From contig WBVU01000012.1 in the NCBI GenBank assembly GCA_009192285.1, positions 434,001 through 498,000 on the forward strand: 64,000 bases of DNA. The letters are read 5' to 3'. The stretch is from Morchella semilibera. Its lineage: Eukaryota; Ascomycota; Pezizomycetes; Pezizales; Morchellaceae. The notes under the pieces were generated by a model. It saw only the letters and a program-made list of their open reading frames with translations. It did not search any database and had not been told where the DNA came from. The position numbers and the translations under genes are program-made. Shown here one piece after another: positions 10,510 through 23,222 of this stretch; the first letter of the stretch is position 1, and the number at the start of each line of letters is the position of its first letter.

Positions 10510-13240
10510 CTACAGTCCAACATGGAACAGGATCTGCTTCTGTTTCCCCTTCTTCTTTTTCCCGCCACTGCTGCTCCCACCAACACCCTCGCTCTCACTC
10601 GGTTCAGCACTCTGTTCGCCGCCGCTTCCCCCGCCTCCTCCCCCCCATGCGCCCGCCTGTGGAGCGGGTGCACCATTGTAGGCCGCATACGGGTCCTTCT
10701 TCTTGATCGGGCCCCACCCCGGCGGTGGTGGCGGCTTCGTTGGTAGACTCGGAAATTCGTCTTTACCACCAGCCTTTCTTGAAGGGCCGGTAACGACAAC
10801 AGGGGGGTCCGACACTGTTACTAGCGGCCGAGCAGGTGCGCTGGGCGCTACCCAGGGTGTTGGGGCATGTGCGCCGGGGCCTTGGCGCTTCACTGATCGC
10901 GGTGCAGGGCCAGGCGCAGAAGAGGATGTAGACGATGATGACGATGGGACGACTGCAGCGGCGCCCCAGGAGCCCTGGCGGGCGGTGGTGGAGCGTGCAG
11001 AGTGCGATGTTGAGGATTTAATCTTGAGGACGCGGGAGTTTTGCGTGCCACCAGAACCGGAGGCGGAGGAGGCGCCGCCGGCAAAAGGAGGGTAGTCTTC
11101 GTTGATGGCCTTCCAGTCGTTCCATGCCTTAAGAAGGCCCTGCCGTTTTGGGTCGTCTTCGAAGAGGTCGGCAAGCTCTCTTATAAGAGTACCGAGTTCG
11201 GCAGCGTTTGCATCAAAAAGACCACAGAACTGGTCAACAAGCTTGCTGGCGGTTATATAGTCTTGACGGTACCTGCTAATATCCGCTTTAAAGGTCTCTA
11301 GCTTTTTATCGCTACGCCGAAGCATTGTGAATGCCCTATCAATGACTGCAGTATGTCTCCTATAAAAGGTTAGCCTTGCAGGGTTGCTAGGTATAAGAAT
11401 TTATACTCACGACCTCTTAATTTCATCTGTAGCAGATACGCCTTTACCGGCACTAGTAATGGGCGGCCGGGCAGCACTAGATGAAGAGGAGGAGGAGGCA
11501 GCTACAACAGGCGGGCTCGGCCTCGCAAGAGGCGGAAACGCAGCCCGGGATGTCGCTGGTGATGGCTCAGCGGGTCGTGCTGGAGGACGCGCTGGGGGGG
11601 CCTGGCTCGTAGTGGCAGCCACAGGCTGCGCTGCTGGTCTCACTGCCTGAGAAGGTGGCGGCGGCGTTGGTCTAGCACTATACGTCGGTTCTGTTAACTG
11701 TCCCCCAAATGTCCTTGTAGTTGTAGACTGTGCACTCTGTACAGCCAATGTTCTAAAATATGCCAATTCAGCTCTACTCATTTGTTGCTCAGTCCTAATT
11801 GGAGGCTCCTCTGGTTCCTGCTGCCCACGGCCGTCATAGCGACGGCGGCGATTCCCGCCTCTATCGTTACTCTGGGGTTCTGCAAGCTGACTAAGATCAA
11901 TCCTTCTTGCATCCCTTTTCTTTGAGAGCCCATTAGGATGCGCTTCCAGCTGATGTGCTTTCAGATCAACTTCATTCTCAAAAACAATAAACTTCTTCTC
12001 TATGCACTCTTCATCCGCACACATGAAGTGGTCTCTTGCAAAATGAGCTGCCAGTGCTTTGTAATTAATGTAATACTGCTGTGGCGCCGTTGGGTTTCTC
12101 CGGTCACACATGTGGCATCGCTCATGCTTGTCCCGACAGTGAGTAAAGAGCTCATCAGATGAATAGAACCGCTGACGGCAGAAATCACATGTCGGGTGGC
12201 CCTTGAATCCACTTTGATTTTCAGAGCCTGGTTGATCGTCACCTGTCCTTTCGTGCTTGCGGAGTTCTTGCGTGGTGAAAAGAGTGTGCTCATGCGTAAA
12301 AACCTTTTTGTTTCGGACGCATAGATCGCTGTAATAGGTTAGCATGTTTAAAATCGGTTGGCCATGTAGCTTTTTGAGTCAGATTGGGAGCTCGATTGGT
12401 AATCATGTTTTTTAAGCAGAAGGAAACTGCAAGTTCTGGCCCTCAAACAATAATCAAAATAACTCTGTTTTGTGACGGCGGACCTACCATAAAACTCTTT
12501 CATGGGCAGTCCTTACGTGGTAGTGCAGTTCTGACCAACCTCGACAGGCCCGCGTACAATCCTTGTCAGGGCAATTATAGCGTAGTAGAAGATTTGTGTC
12601 GTCTCCAATAGCTTTGTCGTCGAACTTGATTCCTAGAGTTTCGTTTGTCGAGACGATATCTGATTCTTGGAAATCTGTGAATTTCTTGTCCTCAAGCTTT
12701 GAGAATATTACCCACTCCGCCTCTGTCTGTCCCGGTATATTAGAAACCCATTTTCGCTGCTTACTATGCGTAGAAATTCCTTACCCTACAATGAGCACAG
12801 GCTCTATTCTTATACAACGCTCTCATACGGAGTGCACATATGTGGCAAGTAGTGTGCGTACATAGTGCAATGGCAGAGTATATGACTGGATCTGCACAAA
12901 TAAAGCAAACTGGTGAATCTTTATCTGAAGCAGCATCATCGGCATCAGGTTTGGCCACGGTTGTTGCCTGAGGCGTAGCAGGGCCAGCCAAGATGCTGGT
13001 CGTTAACTCCGGTGGTTGTCCATCTTCAGGCGTACCATCTTGGGGCCTGTTTTGTTGATACTGGCGACGGCCGGCGCGGGGTTTGTGGAAACCACCTCGG
13101 CCTTCTCCTGCTCCCCCGGGACCGCCACCACTACGCCTACCACCACGGCCCCTATAGCCTCCACGCTGCGATCCATTTTGACCCGCTCCTTGGGAAGAGG
13201 GTCCAGTAGGAGGCACAATGTCTGTAGTTGTTGAGGCCAT
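10510..13240 (-). CDS. HEL2: RING/zinc-finger E3 ubiquitin ligase of ribosome quality control (Hel2/ZNF598)
   Basis: Hel2/ZNF598 senses collided ribosomes and ubiquitinates small-subunit proteins. Exons 13240-12785, 12726-12488, 12328-11411 and 11359-10510 sum to 2463 nt (820 aa) in frame. An RG/G-rich N-terminus leads to a C3HC4 RING (CFICADPVIYSAIALCTHTT, CHICALRMRALY, ACAHCR). Exon 2 carries CPDKDCTRACRGWSELHYHV. Exon 3 has CDLCVRNKKVFTHEHTLFTT, CDFCRQRFYSSDELFTHCRD, CHMCDRRNP, YKALAAHFARDHFMCADEEC and VDLKAHQLEAHPNGLSKKRD, the family's C2H2 series. Exon 4 has the conserved SRHTAVIDRAFTMLRRSDKK and YRQDYITASKLVDQF. The protein ends in KGKQKQILFHVGL after a G/S/P-rich linker. Length and order are as expected for the family. 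Its promoter is shared with the divergent VMA2. Confidence 0.93.
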
Positions 13241-13995
13241 GGTTTAAGCTTCGAAATTGGGAACGGGATTGAAATGCCGGAGTTTGTAGGTCTGATTCCG
13301 GGTGTTTGAACAATTGTTTCAATGCAGATGTTACTTGGCAGTAAGTGTTAAGGCGTTCTGTGGAAAAGACACAAAGTTGAGGCCAACCCAAAGCGATGAG
13401 GAGATGAGGGGCCCACCTTTTTAAAGAGCGAAGAGTAAGGGGATGACCGGGGGGGACTAAGGATGTGTCATTTTGTCATTTTGTCAGCCTCAACTTTGCA
13501 GCCACACGATGACGGCAAACATCATCGGTTTCAAGTCCCTTTCTCAGCCTTCTACTCTATTCTCTTCTAAGATTTGGATTTCGGTACATAGTAAAGACAA
13601 ACGCTGAACGAGATAGATGTGGCCAATCGTAGTTCGTCGTTTGACTTATCAGATGCGGCACCCTGCCATCAGATAATCGGAATACTAGCCTGTTGCACTC
13701 ACCCGTCTTTGCCAAGGATTCTTACGTGAGTCACACTCTGAGGTTTTATTGGTGGTGGTGATTCACTGAAGAGCTCGAGTGGTCAGGTGAAAATCCTTGG
13801 CACATAGCAGCATCTTGGCATCCCACTGCCACGTGATAACGGCGGGGGTCCACCACAACCAACCCAGCCACGGCCGTCATCTGCAACCAGCTGGCCCGCT
13901 TGCTTTCGCCTCTCCTCACTCGTCTGTCTTCGTCATCCTTCCCCTCAATACCTAGATATACGAAACCCCTCCCCCCCATATAAACCATACGGAAG
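13241..13995. promoter_or_regulatory. Divergent promoter region HEL2/VMA2
   Basis: 755 bp between the start codons of HEL2 (-) and VMA2 (+). It must hold both promoters. Pyrimidine-rich stretches lie close to the VMA2 start (about 13905-13980). No TATA box or named motif can be assigned with confidence. Confidence 0.45.
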
Positions 13996-16063
13996 ATGTC
14001 CGGACGCATGACGCCCCAAGAGGTGCGTGTTACCCAAATACCTACGTTACTTCTACGATTGAGCTGAAAGGAACTCTCTAAACATCTAGGCTTTTGCTAT
14101 CAACGCAGCTGCTGCTACACGTAATTACAGGGTATATATCCGTTTCGAGGCTCATATAAATAAGCATTAGCTTATAAAAGTACTAGGTCAACCCAAGAAT
14201 CAACTACAACACGGTAGCTGGAGTCAACGGGCCTTTGGTTATTCTAGGTATTTTTCACCACTAATTTTAAAATATGGCATCCTTGGGACGAGTGGTGTAG
14301 TTTTCAGTTCCGAGTTTTCTGGGGTTTTCTGGTGGTCAATTGGAATTGGGGCTAACTTGCTTGTCAAGATGGTGTCAAATTCCCTCGCTACAATGAGGTG
14401 AGCTTTACTTCAGCCTGGTATCCTAAGATAAGCTCAGCTAAGCCTGGAGTTTTAGATTGTAAACCTCACCCTACCAGATGGAAGCAAGCGCGCCGGTCAG
14501 GTTCTAGAGGTCCGTGGTAGCAGAGCTGTTGTCCAGGTCTTCGAGGGTACCACCGGTATCGATGTTCGTAAGACAACCGTGGAATTCACAGGACAGAACC
14601 TAAAGATCCCTGTTTCGGAGGATATGCTGGGACGTATCTTCGATGGATCTGGTAGAGCTATCGACAAGGGCCCCAAGGTTTTCGCAGAGGATTACCTGGA
14701 TATCAACGGATCTCCCATTAATCCATACTCTCGTGTCTATCCCGAGGAAATGATATCCACCGGTATTAGTACTATCGACACAATGAACTCTGTTGGTGAG
14801 TCTGCCCGTTTGGCGCAATAAACTCCCGCAATATGGACTTTATAGCTGACATTAAATATAGCCCGTGGTCAAAAAATTCCTATCTTCTCTGCCGCCGGTC
14901 TTCCGCACAACGAAATCGCTGCCCAGATCTGTCGTCAGGCAGGCCTTGTTAAGCGTCCCGGAAATACTAAAGGTGTCCACGATGGTCACGATGACAACTT
15001 CTCAATTGTCTTTGCAGCCATGGGTGTCAACTTGGAAACCAGTCGTTTCTTCACACGTGATTTCGAGGAGAACGGTTCTTTGGAGAAGGTTACTCTGTTC
15101 TTGAACCTGGCAAACGATCCTACGTAGGCCCTCCATAACATGTAGTCTAGTGTAGATTGGGCTGACAATATTGCGCCATAGTATCGAACGTATCATCACA
15201 CCTAGATTGGCATTGACAACCGCAGAATACTTTGCCTACCAGCTGGAGAAGCACGTTTTGGTCATTCTTACTGATCTTTCTGCCTACTGTGATGCTCTTC
15301 GTGAGGTTTCTGCTGCGCGTGAAGAAGTGCCAGGTCGTCGCGGTTACCCAGGTTACATGTACACGGATTTGTCCACCATCTACGAGCGTGCTGGTCGTGT
15401 CGAGGGAAGAAACGGATCAATTACTCAAATCCCTATCTTGACCATGCCTAACGATGGTTTGCCAGCCCTAACCTAGCTCAACATAGATGCAGTGTCTAAC
15501 CCTTTATAGATATTACCCACCCCATCCCTGATTTGACCGGTTACATTACGGAGGGTCAGATCTTCATCGACAGACAACTTCACAACCGTGGGATCTACCC
15601 CCCCATCAACGTTCTCCCCTCACTCTCCCGTCTCATGAAATCCGCTATTGGTGAGGGTATGACACGGAAGGACCACGGTGATGTATCCAACCAGCTCTAC
15701 GCAAAATACGCCATTGGACGTGATGCCGCCGGTATGAAGGCTGTAGTCGGAGAGGAAGCCCTGTCCTCTGAGGATCGTCTGTCGCTCGAGTTCTTGGAGA
15801 AGTTTGAGAGGACCTTCGTCGCCCAGGGAGCATATGAGAGCAGGAGCATTTTTGAATCTCTGGATTTGGCATGGAGTTTGCTCAGAATCTACCCCAAGGA
15901 ACTACTCAACAGAATCCCAGCCAAGGTCATCAACGAGTTCTATGCCAGGAGCGGTGGTGACCGCAAGGGCAAGGGCAAAGCAAAGGAGAGGGAGAGTAAC
16001 AAGGACACCAGAGATAACAGTGGGGACCAGCCTGCCGAGGAGGAGAACCTTATTGAGACCTAG
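13996..16063 (+). CDS. VMA2: Vacuolar H+-ATPase V1 subunit B
   Basis: Non-catalytic nucleotide-binding subunit of the V1 sector, which with subunit A forms the ATP-driven hexamer that acidifies the vacuole. Eight exons: 13996-14022, 14090-14131, 14187-14247, 14369-14397, 14456-14795, 14862-15123, 15182-15456, 15510-16063; 1590 nt, 529 aa, closed in frame. Family blocks include [153 protein letters not shown] and RMTRKD-type [18 protein letters not shown]. Four very short 5' exons are typical of a highly expressed fungal gene. The C-terminus ([20 protein letters not shown]) is a charged extension. The product is very well conserved and shows no damage. Confidence 0.96.
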
Positions 16064-17542
16064 ATGTAGTACTGTGTGGACTGCCTTGTTACATATGATG
16101 GAGTGGGGTATGGGCCCATTTGCGATAAGCTTGTGTTCTTATTTGATATCGATTTCTTCCTCTAAAGCCTTGATTTGAAAATTAAAGTTCTTTTTTTTTT
16201 TTACTGTAGTTAAGTTCTCTAGAACTAGACCTTAGTTAAATGAGTAGTTTACCTGACTTTGGTTGTTTACCAGGTGAGTACTTTCATAGCATCAGTCATT
16301 TTGAAAAGGAAAGAGTTTTCGACCACGCTGCACGACATTTTCTGTAGATTCTTAGGAGGAGCATGCATATATGACCGGATCGGTACTTGGAAACCGCCGA
16401 TTTACTGATTGTACTTCGAATGTAGGGGTAAGTGAGAAGACACCAGGCTGCCAAGTTTGTGTGAAGGGTGTCTTCTCACTTACCCCTACACCCGAAGTAT
16501 ATGGGCCTAAAGGGGCCTATAGAAAGATCGACGGTATCTTAATATCATCTAGAGTACGGATGGGACATTACTGATCACTCGACTCATCTATGTAGACCCG
16601 AGTGATACTTCATGATGCCCACCACTAAACTCGGTCTCCTTACAGCAATGCTCGTTGGTATATTACAGATAAATATCACTCTATAAACTTCCCTTCCTCT
16701 TCCTTGCTAGGAACCCGAGGGCCCCCGGCAGGTAGGGGTCAGCCGGGAATGTTTGTAGCCGAACATGGGAGCTGGAAATGGCCGGAATCCGAGTACTTCT
16801 GACAGCCTAGGTGCCGATACGCATGTTGATCGTCAGATCAAGACTGTATCACCACTGTGTTGTATGATTGTTCTCACATCTGAAAGTCATGTGAGCAACG
16901 GAACATGCCGCATCAAGGCCTGAATATATATTTCCGCGACTCAAGCGGCGTGCTATGGGTGTCTTATATATTTTGTACAGGTCCCTCTTCAAGCATAATA
17001 TTGACCGTGGGCCAGTTTGTCCGAATAAATATACATCCGTGTAGGTATATTTCATGCTATATTCCTACATTTCGGATTCAATGCCCCAACTATGCAACTC
17101 CAAACCGAGTTCCAATCTGGTGGGATGTGCCAGTGAGGTTTCATGCGATGTTTGCACTATGCTTTTGTTTGGCTTGGTGATCCCGAGTGTATAATATGGG
17201 AGCCTTATTTATGCAGATAGGCTTATTGATTGATTTCCGCTTAGTTTGGCTTAAAAGGGTGCCGTGGCGCATGTTGTGTAACACCAAACGATTTCAACTG
17301 TTGATAGAACCTGCTCACTTGCTCGCTCACTCAGCCTTGGGCTGGGAAGAAATACACCCCACCTATCAACATCATAAATTTTCCGTTAGCTCATATATTC
17401 CCACATTGTGAATAAATACTTAAGTGACCCCTCTCCCCATCCCCGCCTGAGGGGAGTGAGTTTTGCAGATACTCAAACCCTCCCCCCACCATCCCCCCTC
17501 GGATACTGGTAGTTAGCTATCTATCTGATATCCCTAGCCACA
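16064..17542. other. Intergenic region with one foldback element
   Basis: Downstream of VMA2 and upstream of the F-box/ankyrin gene, both plus strand. Holds the TA-flanked hairpin at 16414-16497. The 3' end of VMA2 is followed by a T10 run (16191-16202). Otherwise nothing seen. Confidence 0.5.
16414..16497. mobile_element. Foldback (hairpin) element, 84 bp, TA at both ends
   Basis: Bases 16412-16444 and the reverse complement of 16467-16499 agree at 31 of 33 positions around a 22-nt loop. The core arm is TGTAGGGGTAAGTGAGAAGA followed by CACC. TA flanks CTTCG...CGAAG on both sides, which fits insertion of a Tc1/mariner-type MITE. A strong hairpin RNA is another reading, but nothing else supports a gene here. 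Confidence 0.65.
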
Positions 17543-18289
17543 ATGGTCCACTTTCTCAACCTCCCCAATGAGATCCTCCTCCTAATCTCCTCCCACCTCT
17601 CCCCACGCAGCTTCAATTCCCTCCTACGCACAAACCAGCAACTCCACACACTCCTAGCGCCAACCCTCCGGCAAGACATCCTCCACGGGATCCAGGACGT
17701 CCAATGGAGTTCTGAAGGTAACTCTGAGCCCTACCAAAAGCTCTACTGGGCCTGCTTCCGCGGGCACCCAAAGCCCCTTCGAATGCTCCTCGAAACGGGC
17801 CGGCTCAATGTCAATGCACGCACACGCCGCTACTCGTCAACCGGCTTCATCCAGAAGTCGAGGCGGCACAGTGTAACCGCGCTGCACATGGCGGTGGTGA
17901 ACGGGAACGAGGAGGTTGTAAGGCTATTGTTGGATTATGGCGCGGATGTTGATGCGCGGGAGACGGTGTCGGGAAAGACAGCGTTGCTATTGGCGGCGGA
18001 GAGTGGAAATGAGAAGGTTTCTAGGCTGTTGGTAGCGAGGGGCGCGGATATAGAGGCGAGTACGGATCGTGGGACGGTGCTGGATAGGATGATTATGGCT
18101 GGGATGTTGGATCTAGCGGGAGAGATTATAAAAATGGGAGTGAAGTCGCCGTATATAGAGACTTATAAGTACCAAGTAGAGGAGGCGGGGAGGGCAAGGG
18201 CGAGGGTGAAGACGGAGGGAGTTCTATATGGTGTCGGGGTAGGATTCATGGTGGCTTTGGGGGCGTTGGTGCGGGTGGGGAGAGAGTAG
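17543..18289 (+). CDS. F-box and ankyrin-repeat protein
   Basis: Single exon, 248 aa. An N-terminal F-box (FLNLPNEILLLISSHLSPRS, then FNSLLRTNQQLHTLLAP) is followed by ankyrin repeats: YWACFRGHPKPLRMLLETGR, TALHMAVVNGNEEVVRLLLD YGADVDA and TALLLAAESGNEKVSRLLVA RGADIEA, with the usual TALHxA and GADV/I signatures. A weaker fourth repeat follows, and a hydrophobic stretch (VLYGVGVGFMVALGALV) near the C-terminus could be a membrane anchor. Such proteins usually recruit substrates to SCF ligases; the target is unknown. The ATG at 17543 sits just ahead of the F-box, and a CCACAATGG context supports it. Confidence 0.82.
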   Translation: MVHFLNLPNEILLLISSHLSPRSFNSLLRTNQQLHTLLAPTLRQDILHGIQDVQWSSEGNSEPYQKLYWACFRGHPKPLRMLLETGRLNVNARTRRYSSTGFIQKSRRHSVTALHMAVVNGNEEVVRLLLDYGADVDARETVSGKTALLLAAESGNEKVSRLLVARGADIEASTDRGTVLDRMIMAGMLDLAGEIIKMGVKSPYIETYKYQVEEAGRARARVKTEGVLYGVGVGFMVALGALVRVGRE

Positions 18290-19923
18290 TGGGAGCTTGG
18301 GAGTTCTGTTTAGGTAAAAAAAAAATGCCAGGTAATGTAAATTGCCGAGTACGAATGGACCTCCAGAGGTTTGAGTTGGATCACTGAGGGTAAAGCAAGA
18401 GAGAGACTAGACCGCCAAGAAAGACACTGGAAACCCGCATATAACTATCATTGACACAGGGCTAAACCCCATACCTCATTCCAGCACACAAAATATGGGC
18501 AAGAAAAGATTACATGTAGTATGAAGGAGTGTGTTTATAATTCCTGTAAGTAGTGAAATATAAAGGGTTCTCTTAGGGTCGAGTATCTATACCTTGGCAT
18601 AATCCGATCCGACCTTCCTTTCTCTTCCCACATCGAGGGGCCATCAATACATTTACCAACTGTGAGCGGGGTCCGCTGTTTGAGTCATGGCTGGACTAGG
18701 CATCGCACCAAACTGATTAATATATCCAGTAACTCACAATCCTAGGTGGTGAAGAGTGAGTAATGAAGAGGACTGGTATACTAAACAAAGAACTAGTGTT
18801 CCAGGACAAAGTAACACACGAACTAAAGCAGATTTCAAGCCATAGCTACAAGTAAACTGGCAATTACACCCGTCTACAACCCAACATAGGAACAGTGATG
18901 CGAGAATACAGCACCGCCCCAGCCACCTCCGAGCAAATATCGACCGACAAAAAACCGCGGGTAATATATCAACTAGCTGACCAGTCGATCTTCTATTTGT
19001 AGCGGGTAGGAGCGTTCCGGCGTCGAAACTTCAAGGAATAGAGGTAATGCCTGCAGACTCAACGCATGTGGAATTAGTTACACACATTGTCTGAACATGG
19101 CATCTCTCATCATCACTATCATCGGTCAATGATTCTCCAACACGTTACAGATCCAACACGAGAAGGCTTCAAGAAGGTGGCTTCCTAGGGAGGTTAATGG
19201 GAGCGAGCTGGATCAAACGGCCCCTCCGCAACGATGCACAATATGGGTGAAATCAATTGGCTACATGTCTGGTTTCCAGCACAACATATACGAGCCAAGG
19301 ATTCGCCTCTCTTACTCTCCTAGATGCTTCAAATAGTGCAAGTAGGTAATAAACAATATCTAGCCTGCTACAAGGAGCTAGAGAAGGTCATTAGCCCGAT
19401 ACCCAGAATGCTAGGTATGAATTACTTACTAACTCTTGGGAGAAGACAGACACTCTAGGCAAAAAGTATCACCTAGCTAGACGAGCCGCCTACTTACATA
19501 CATGTAGTTACTGGATATCAGGCACTTCAGCCGAACACTTTCTCAGTCATAAGTAATCACTCGGAATGTCGATCGAGACCGAAGTTAGACTACATGTAGG
19601 CTTGTACCTCGACCCACGCTGACTACATGTACCTTAAACTCGCCCATTTTATAATTTGCGTTTATTAAGTATGTTAGAATTCTCTAAAAAAAAAAAAGAA
19701 GTTATCGCAAGCCCTCCCCCACCCCCTATTTGGGATCGTTATAATATAAAGGCACCAAAGCCCGCAAAACCGCTAACCACAAGTCTCTTTGCTATTTTAT
19801 ATATTTAGCCAATCCCGTCTTGGCGGCAGATCCACTCACCAGCCTAGTTGTTCCAGTCAGTATAAGGCCAATTTCTAATTTAGGGAGGGCAACAGCAACA
19901 TCTTTAGACACAGGGGGGGGGGC
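18290..19923. other. Intergenic, convergent 3' ends
   Basis: Between the F-box/ankyrin gene (+) and SEC15 (-). Carries TACATGTA copies at 18511, 19499, 19591 and 19624, an A11 run near 19685-19696 and a G10 run just past the SEC15 stop (19913-19922). No gene seen. Confidence 0.5.
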
Positions 19924-22797
19924 TTACTTCTCTAGCAATATCGGTCCGTGCATCGGGTTGACATTAGAGTACTTCCTCATCCTAGTATCAATGCTAAAGA
20001 ATTCGTCCGAATTGTCGCTCTGGAGAAGATCGATCGTCTGCCGTAGCTCTTCGAAGATCTGTAAAAGAAGTGGTTCGTTAAGACTGGCAACAAAGTCTTG
20101 CAGATACCGTGCGTCTAGATCTAGATCCGCGACAGCTATCTTACTGATTTTCTTGACAGAGTCCGCGAGTGGTAGGGCCTGCGGGTATACATTAGTTTTC
20201 AATAGGAAACCCTCGAGAGAAGGGGAGGAGACTTACCAAGATTGAAGTGGCGATATGAGATAGGGCATCAAAGTAAATTAGGCCCTTTATATCTTTGGGT
20301 AAGCCCAACAGAGTTGAGCTCATAATATTGCCCAAGAACAGCGTCATCTGCTGCAAGTACTCGCTAGGTTGTCCTTGGTTTTTAGTTGCCATCCAGTTAT
20401 ACTCTGCAGTCTCTACAAGGTCATCAATCTTGCTGTTGACAAGTTCAAATATACGCTTTTCAGCGGTCTTTTTCTCGGCACGGAACTGCTCAGTAGCCTT
20501 GAGTGAGATCTCGCCGCCGTGGTTAGACTGTCGAGCTTCTACGAGAAGTACTTCGAGCTCTTGGCAAGCATACTCGAATTGTTCAAGGTTGATGAGTATT
20601 TGCACAATTTGTCCAAGGTATTTTGAGCCTAGGCGTTCCACCAGAGCAGTACAAACAACATTGCATAAGAGCTCATCCAGTGACTATAGGCAGCTTAAAT
20701 GTCAGTGAATCTTGATTAAACAAAGAAGTAGGCAGCTTAATTACATTCTTGAGTTCTTCGTCGATTGCACTTTGATGCGTGAAGTACTCGTTAGAGAAGG
20801 AATAATACTTATTCAGGAAGTTGCGTATGTGGATACAGCATAGAGGGTACATTTGCGAGAATGGCAAGACAATGGGAAACCTAGCGACAGTAAAGTTAGA
20901 ACTCGCAATATCTGGTAGCGGTTGGGAATTAACGTACTCTATCTCCTCTTTCTCTTTTTCGGGCTTATACCAACTAACGTTGACAACATTGGCGTATTCC
21001 TCAGCGGTGCTAATAGGCATTGGCATGTAATCATCACTAGTAACAATCTATAAGGATATGTCAATAAATCCGAGATATACAAGGTAGAATAAAGGCAAAA
21101 ATAAAAAAAATACTTCTTTGAAGCCGGCACTGAATTCCTTTTTGAGGCGTTCAGAGTATTTCTCAAAGAGTACTAGTAGGAATTGATCAAGCGCTTCTAC
21201 AGAATATCCCCAACTCTGGCAGGAAGATTAGCACCGATTTCTCAAAAGAAGGATCACAAATGGCCCGCTTACGTCCATGGTTTGTATAAATAATGCTAAG
21301 GCATTTTTGACATTTAGAAGGTTATTGGCATCAGTAATACTTTCCAGGGCTGGTGAGGTCATATGGATGGCTTTTTTGCACATTGAGTCCCACAATTCGT
21401 CGACCTGTTCGCTGGTAAGTAGAGGTTAGGGCAAGGAAGGGCTCCGGGTGAGATGGGGCTATACATCTACAGCAGATCGGAAACTTATTGTCTTTTTCAT
21501 CGTTTCTCTCTCAACAATAGCAAAACCAGCTATATCTTTTAGAAGTCGTTTCAAACCTGATATGTCTTCATTCGTGAAGTTCAAAGAGCCCGATAGAAGA
21601 AGATCTTTTTGTTGCCGTCTCACACTCGCATATGTGACTCTGAACTCGTCCCTTTCCCCGAGAGCTTCATGAATGTGAAGACACTCGAATAACGGTGTAA
21701 AGTCGATTTTGACATTTTCATTAGCCAATACATCGAACTCTTCTCTTTCATCAAGCACCAGCTCAATCGCAGAGTTGAGCTTGAACGATCCTATATCCGG
21801 GAGTTTTAGGCGGGTACCTTCAACCATCATGGATGAAAACTTACGCAAATATGGTGACTTCTCAATCCGGTCCTTTTGTCGGCGTTGGCGGAGCCGGGTC
21901 TGGCCAAATGCTACTTTCCCTAGAAGCACAGAGCTCTCACGGATTCGGTAGAGCCAACTGTTGAGATCCGTCATGACCGCTTCCTTAACCATGCCTTGCA
22001 TTGCTGGAACGGACTTCCGAATTATGTCGGCAACCTCATACTGCATCACCTCTTTGAGATGAACATTCTGTAGCTCATCTAGTGTCCGCAAAGCTGCATA
22101 GTGCTTCTTTGCTCTTAAGAGATCGCCGACACGGTTTGCTAGCCCTAGCACCTCTAAACAAAGCCGTAGCGCCTGTGTCGCTTCGTCAATGTTTTGCCTG
22201 ACATCTCGCGAGTCCACCAAGGCTTTCTTCTGCTCCACTAGTTTCTCCGTAGATCCCTGAATCGATTGGTTTAGCTTCAATATCTCTTCTATTAAATCTA
22301 CAGTCCCCTTCCTGACGTTCAGTAACTGGTTGACGGAGGAGACAAAGTCCTGGTGATTGTTATTGCACAAGCGCTCAATTTCAGTTTCCCGTTCATTGGA
22401 GAACTTGTCAAGCTCATACATCAGCTGGTCTTCACGACCCTCTGCAGTGGCATCTTTAATGGTGGTAATTAGTTGGTCAATGTGATCTGTGTCCGACGGA
22501 GCATGTAGAAGCTGGATACCACCTCAGTGAGCACTTGAACTGGTCCTCAGGAGCAACAACTAAACAAACCTGTTGCACACTGGCTTTGAGACTCGGTGGT
22601 GCGCCAGTGCCCTGTGGGCGAAGCGAAAGTACCGACTTTACGACGGTTTGGAGCTGGAGCTTTCGAGCAGCGGAATTCATAGCTGTTGATCTGATGTTGC
22701 TAACTTGCGGCTCAAAATTGAGGCATGAGCTCCTGGAGTCAATGCCAAGCCTAGCGGGTGCTTGACATGAGGTGCCTCGGTCCTCGTTGTGGGGCAT
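19924..22797 (-). CDS. SEC15: Exocyst complex subunit Sec15
   Basis: Exocyst subunit that links the secretory-vesicle Rab (Sec4) to tethering at the plasma membrane. Seven exons, all in phase 0: 22797-22571, 22511-21465, 21404-21273, 21215-21114, 21047-20745, 20683-20237, 20178-19924; about 837 aa. Blocks include LLHAPSDTDHIDQLITTIKD just after intron 1, EIERLCNNNHQDFVSSVNQL, STEKLVEQKKALVDSRDVRQ, KHYAALRTLDELQNVHLKEV, MTDLNSWLYRIRESSVLLGK, VKIDFTPLFECLHIHEALGE, SWGYSVEALDQFLLVLFEKY, IVQILINLEQFEYACQELEV and YLQDFVASLNEPLLLQIFEE. The start could be at 22797 or at the internal Met of MNSAARKLQLQTVVKSV (22680); the latter resembles the family N-terminus more. At first intron 1 looked like a frameshift, but the acceptor at 22512 (ATCCAG) closes the frame. 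Confidence 0.94.
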
Positions 22798-23162
22798 GAG
22801 TCAGCCAACCCATGTGTAAGCGAGAGCGATAGCGCGGCTAGAGGTTAGCGCGCCTTGGCGTCTTGGCGGCGGTTGTGGGCACGTGGCGCGTTAGTGGTAG
22901 TTCTCTGCTTCATTTCATTTCGTTTCTTTCAGTTCATCATCAATAATATCACAGTTTCATTGGTTCATCAGTTCGAGCATAATAGCTCAAGTATAGTGAA
23001 TAGTGAGACATCAAAACTTTCATTTCTAATCTCTATCTAATCAAAACTTCACCTCAAACCCCTAAACCTGTGTCTGCAGCCACAACTGGTGATCTCGACA
23101 TAATTTCATGAGGGCAAAGTCTAATTGTTTCGTTTCTTTGATTCATCATCGTTTCATCAAAA
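22798..23162. other. Intergenic, SEC15 promoter side
   Basis: Between SEC15 and the mobile-element cluster. A repeated phrase (cgtttcttt...ttcatcatc) occurs near 22920-22945 and 23130-23150. No gene seen. Confidence 0.4.
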
Positions 23163-23222
23163 CATCAACAAGACTTCATTTTTCTCCTAATGTTTCCTTA
23201 GCCTCAGGAGACTCAAAAAATA
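23163..23222 (+). mobile_element. Remnant of the CATCAGCAA MITE family
   Basis: The first 60 bases of the family (CATCAACAAGACTTCATTTT onward) are present, then the sequence passes at ATA directly into an inverted copy of the same family at 23223. It reads as an old copy hit by a second copy; its right half is gone. Confidence 0.65.

Noticed and set aside
10386-10799. Arg-rich minus-strand ORF over the HEL2 3' end
   Set aside because: Shadow frame of HEL2 exon 4, whose C-terminus matches the family.
22499-22570. Apparent frameshift at the start of SEC15 exon 2
   Set aside because: An acceptor ending ATCCAG at 22512 joins exon 1 to LLHAPSDTDHIDQL in frame, so no break is needed.
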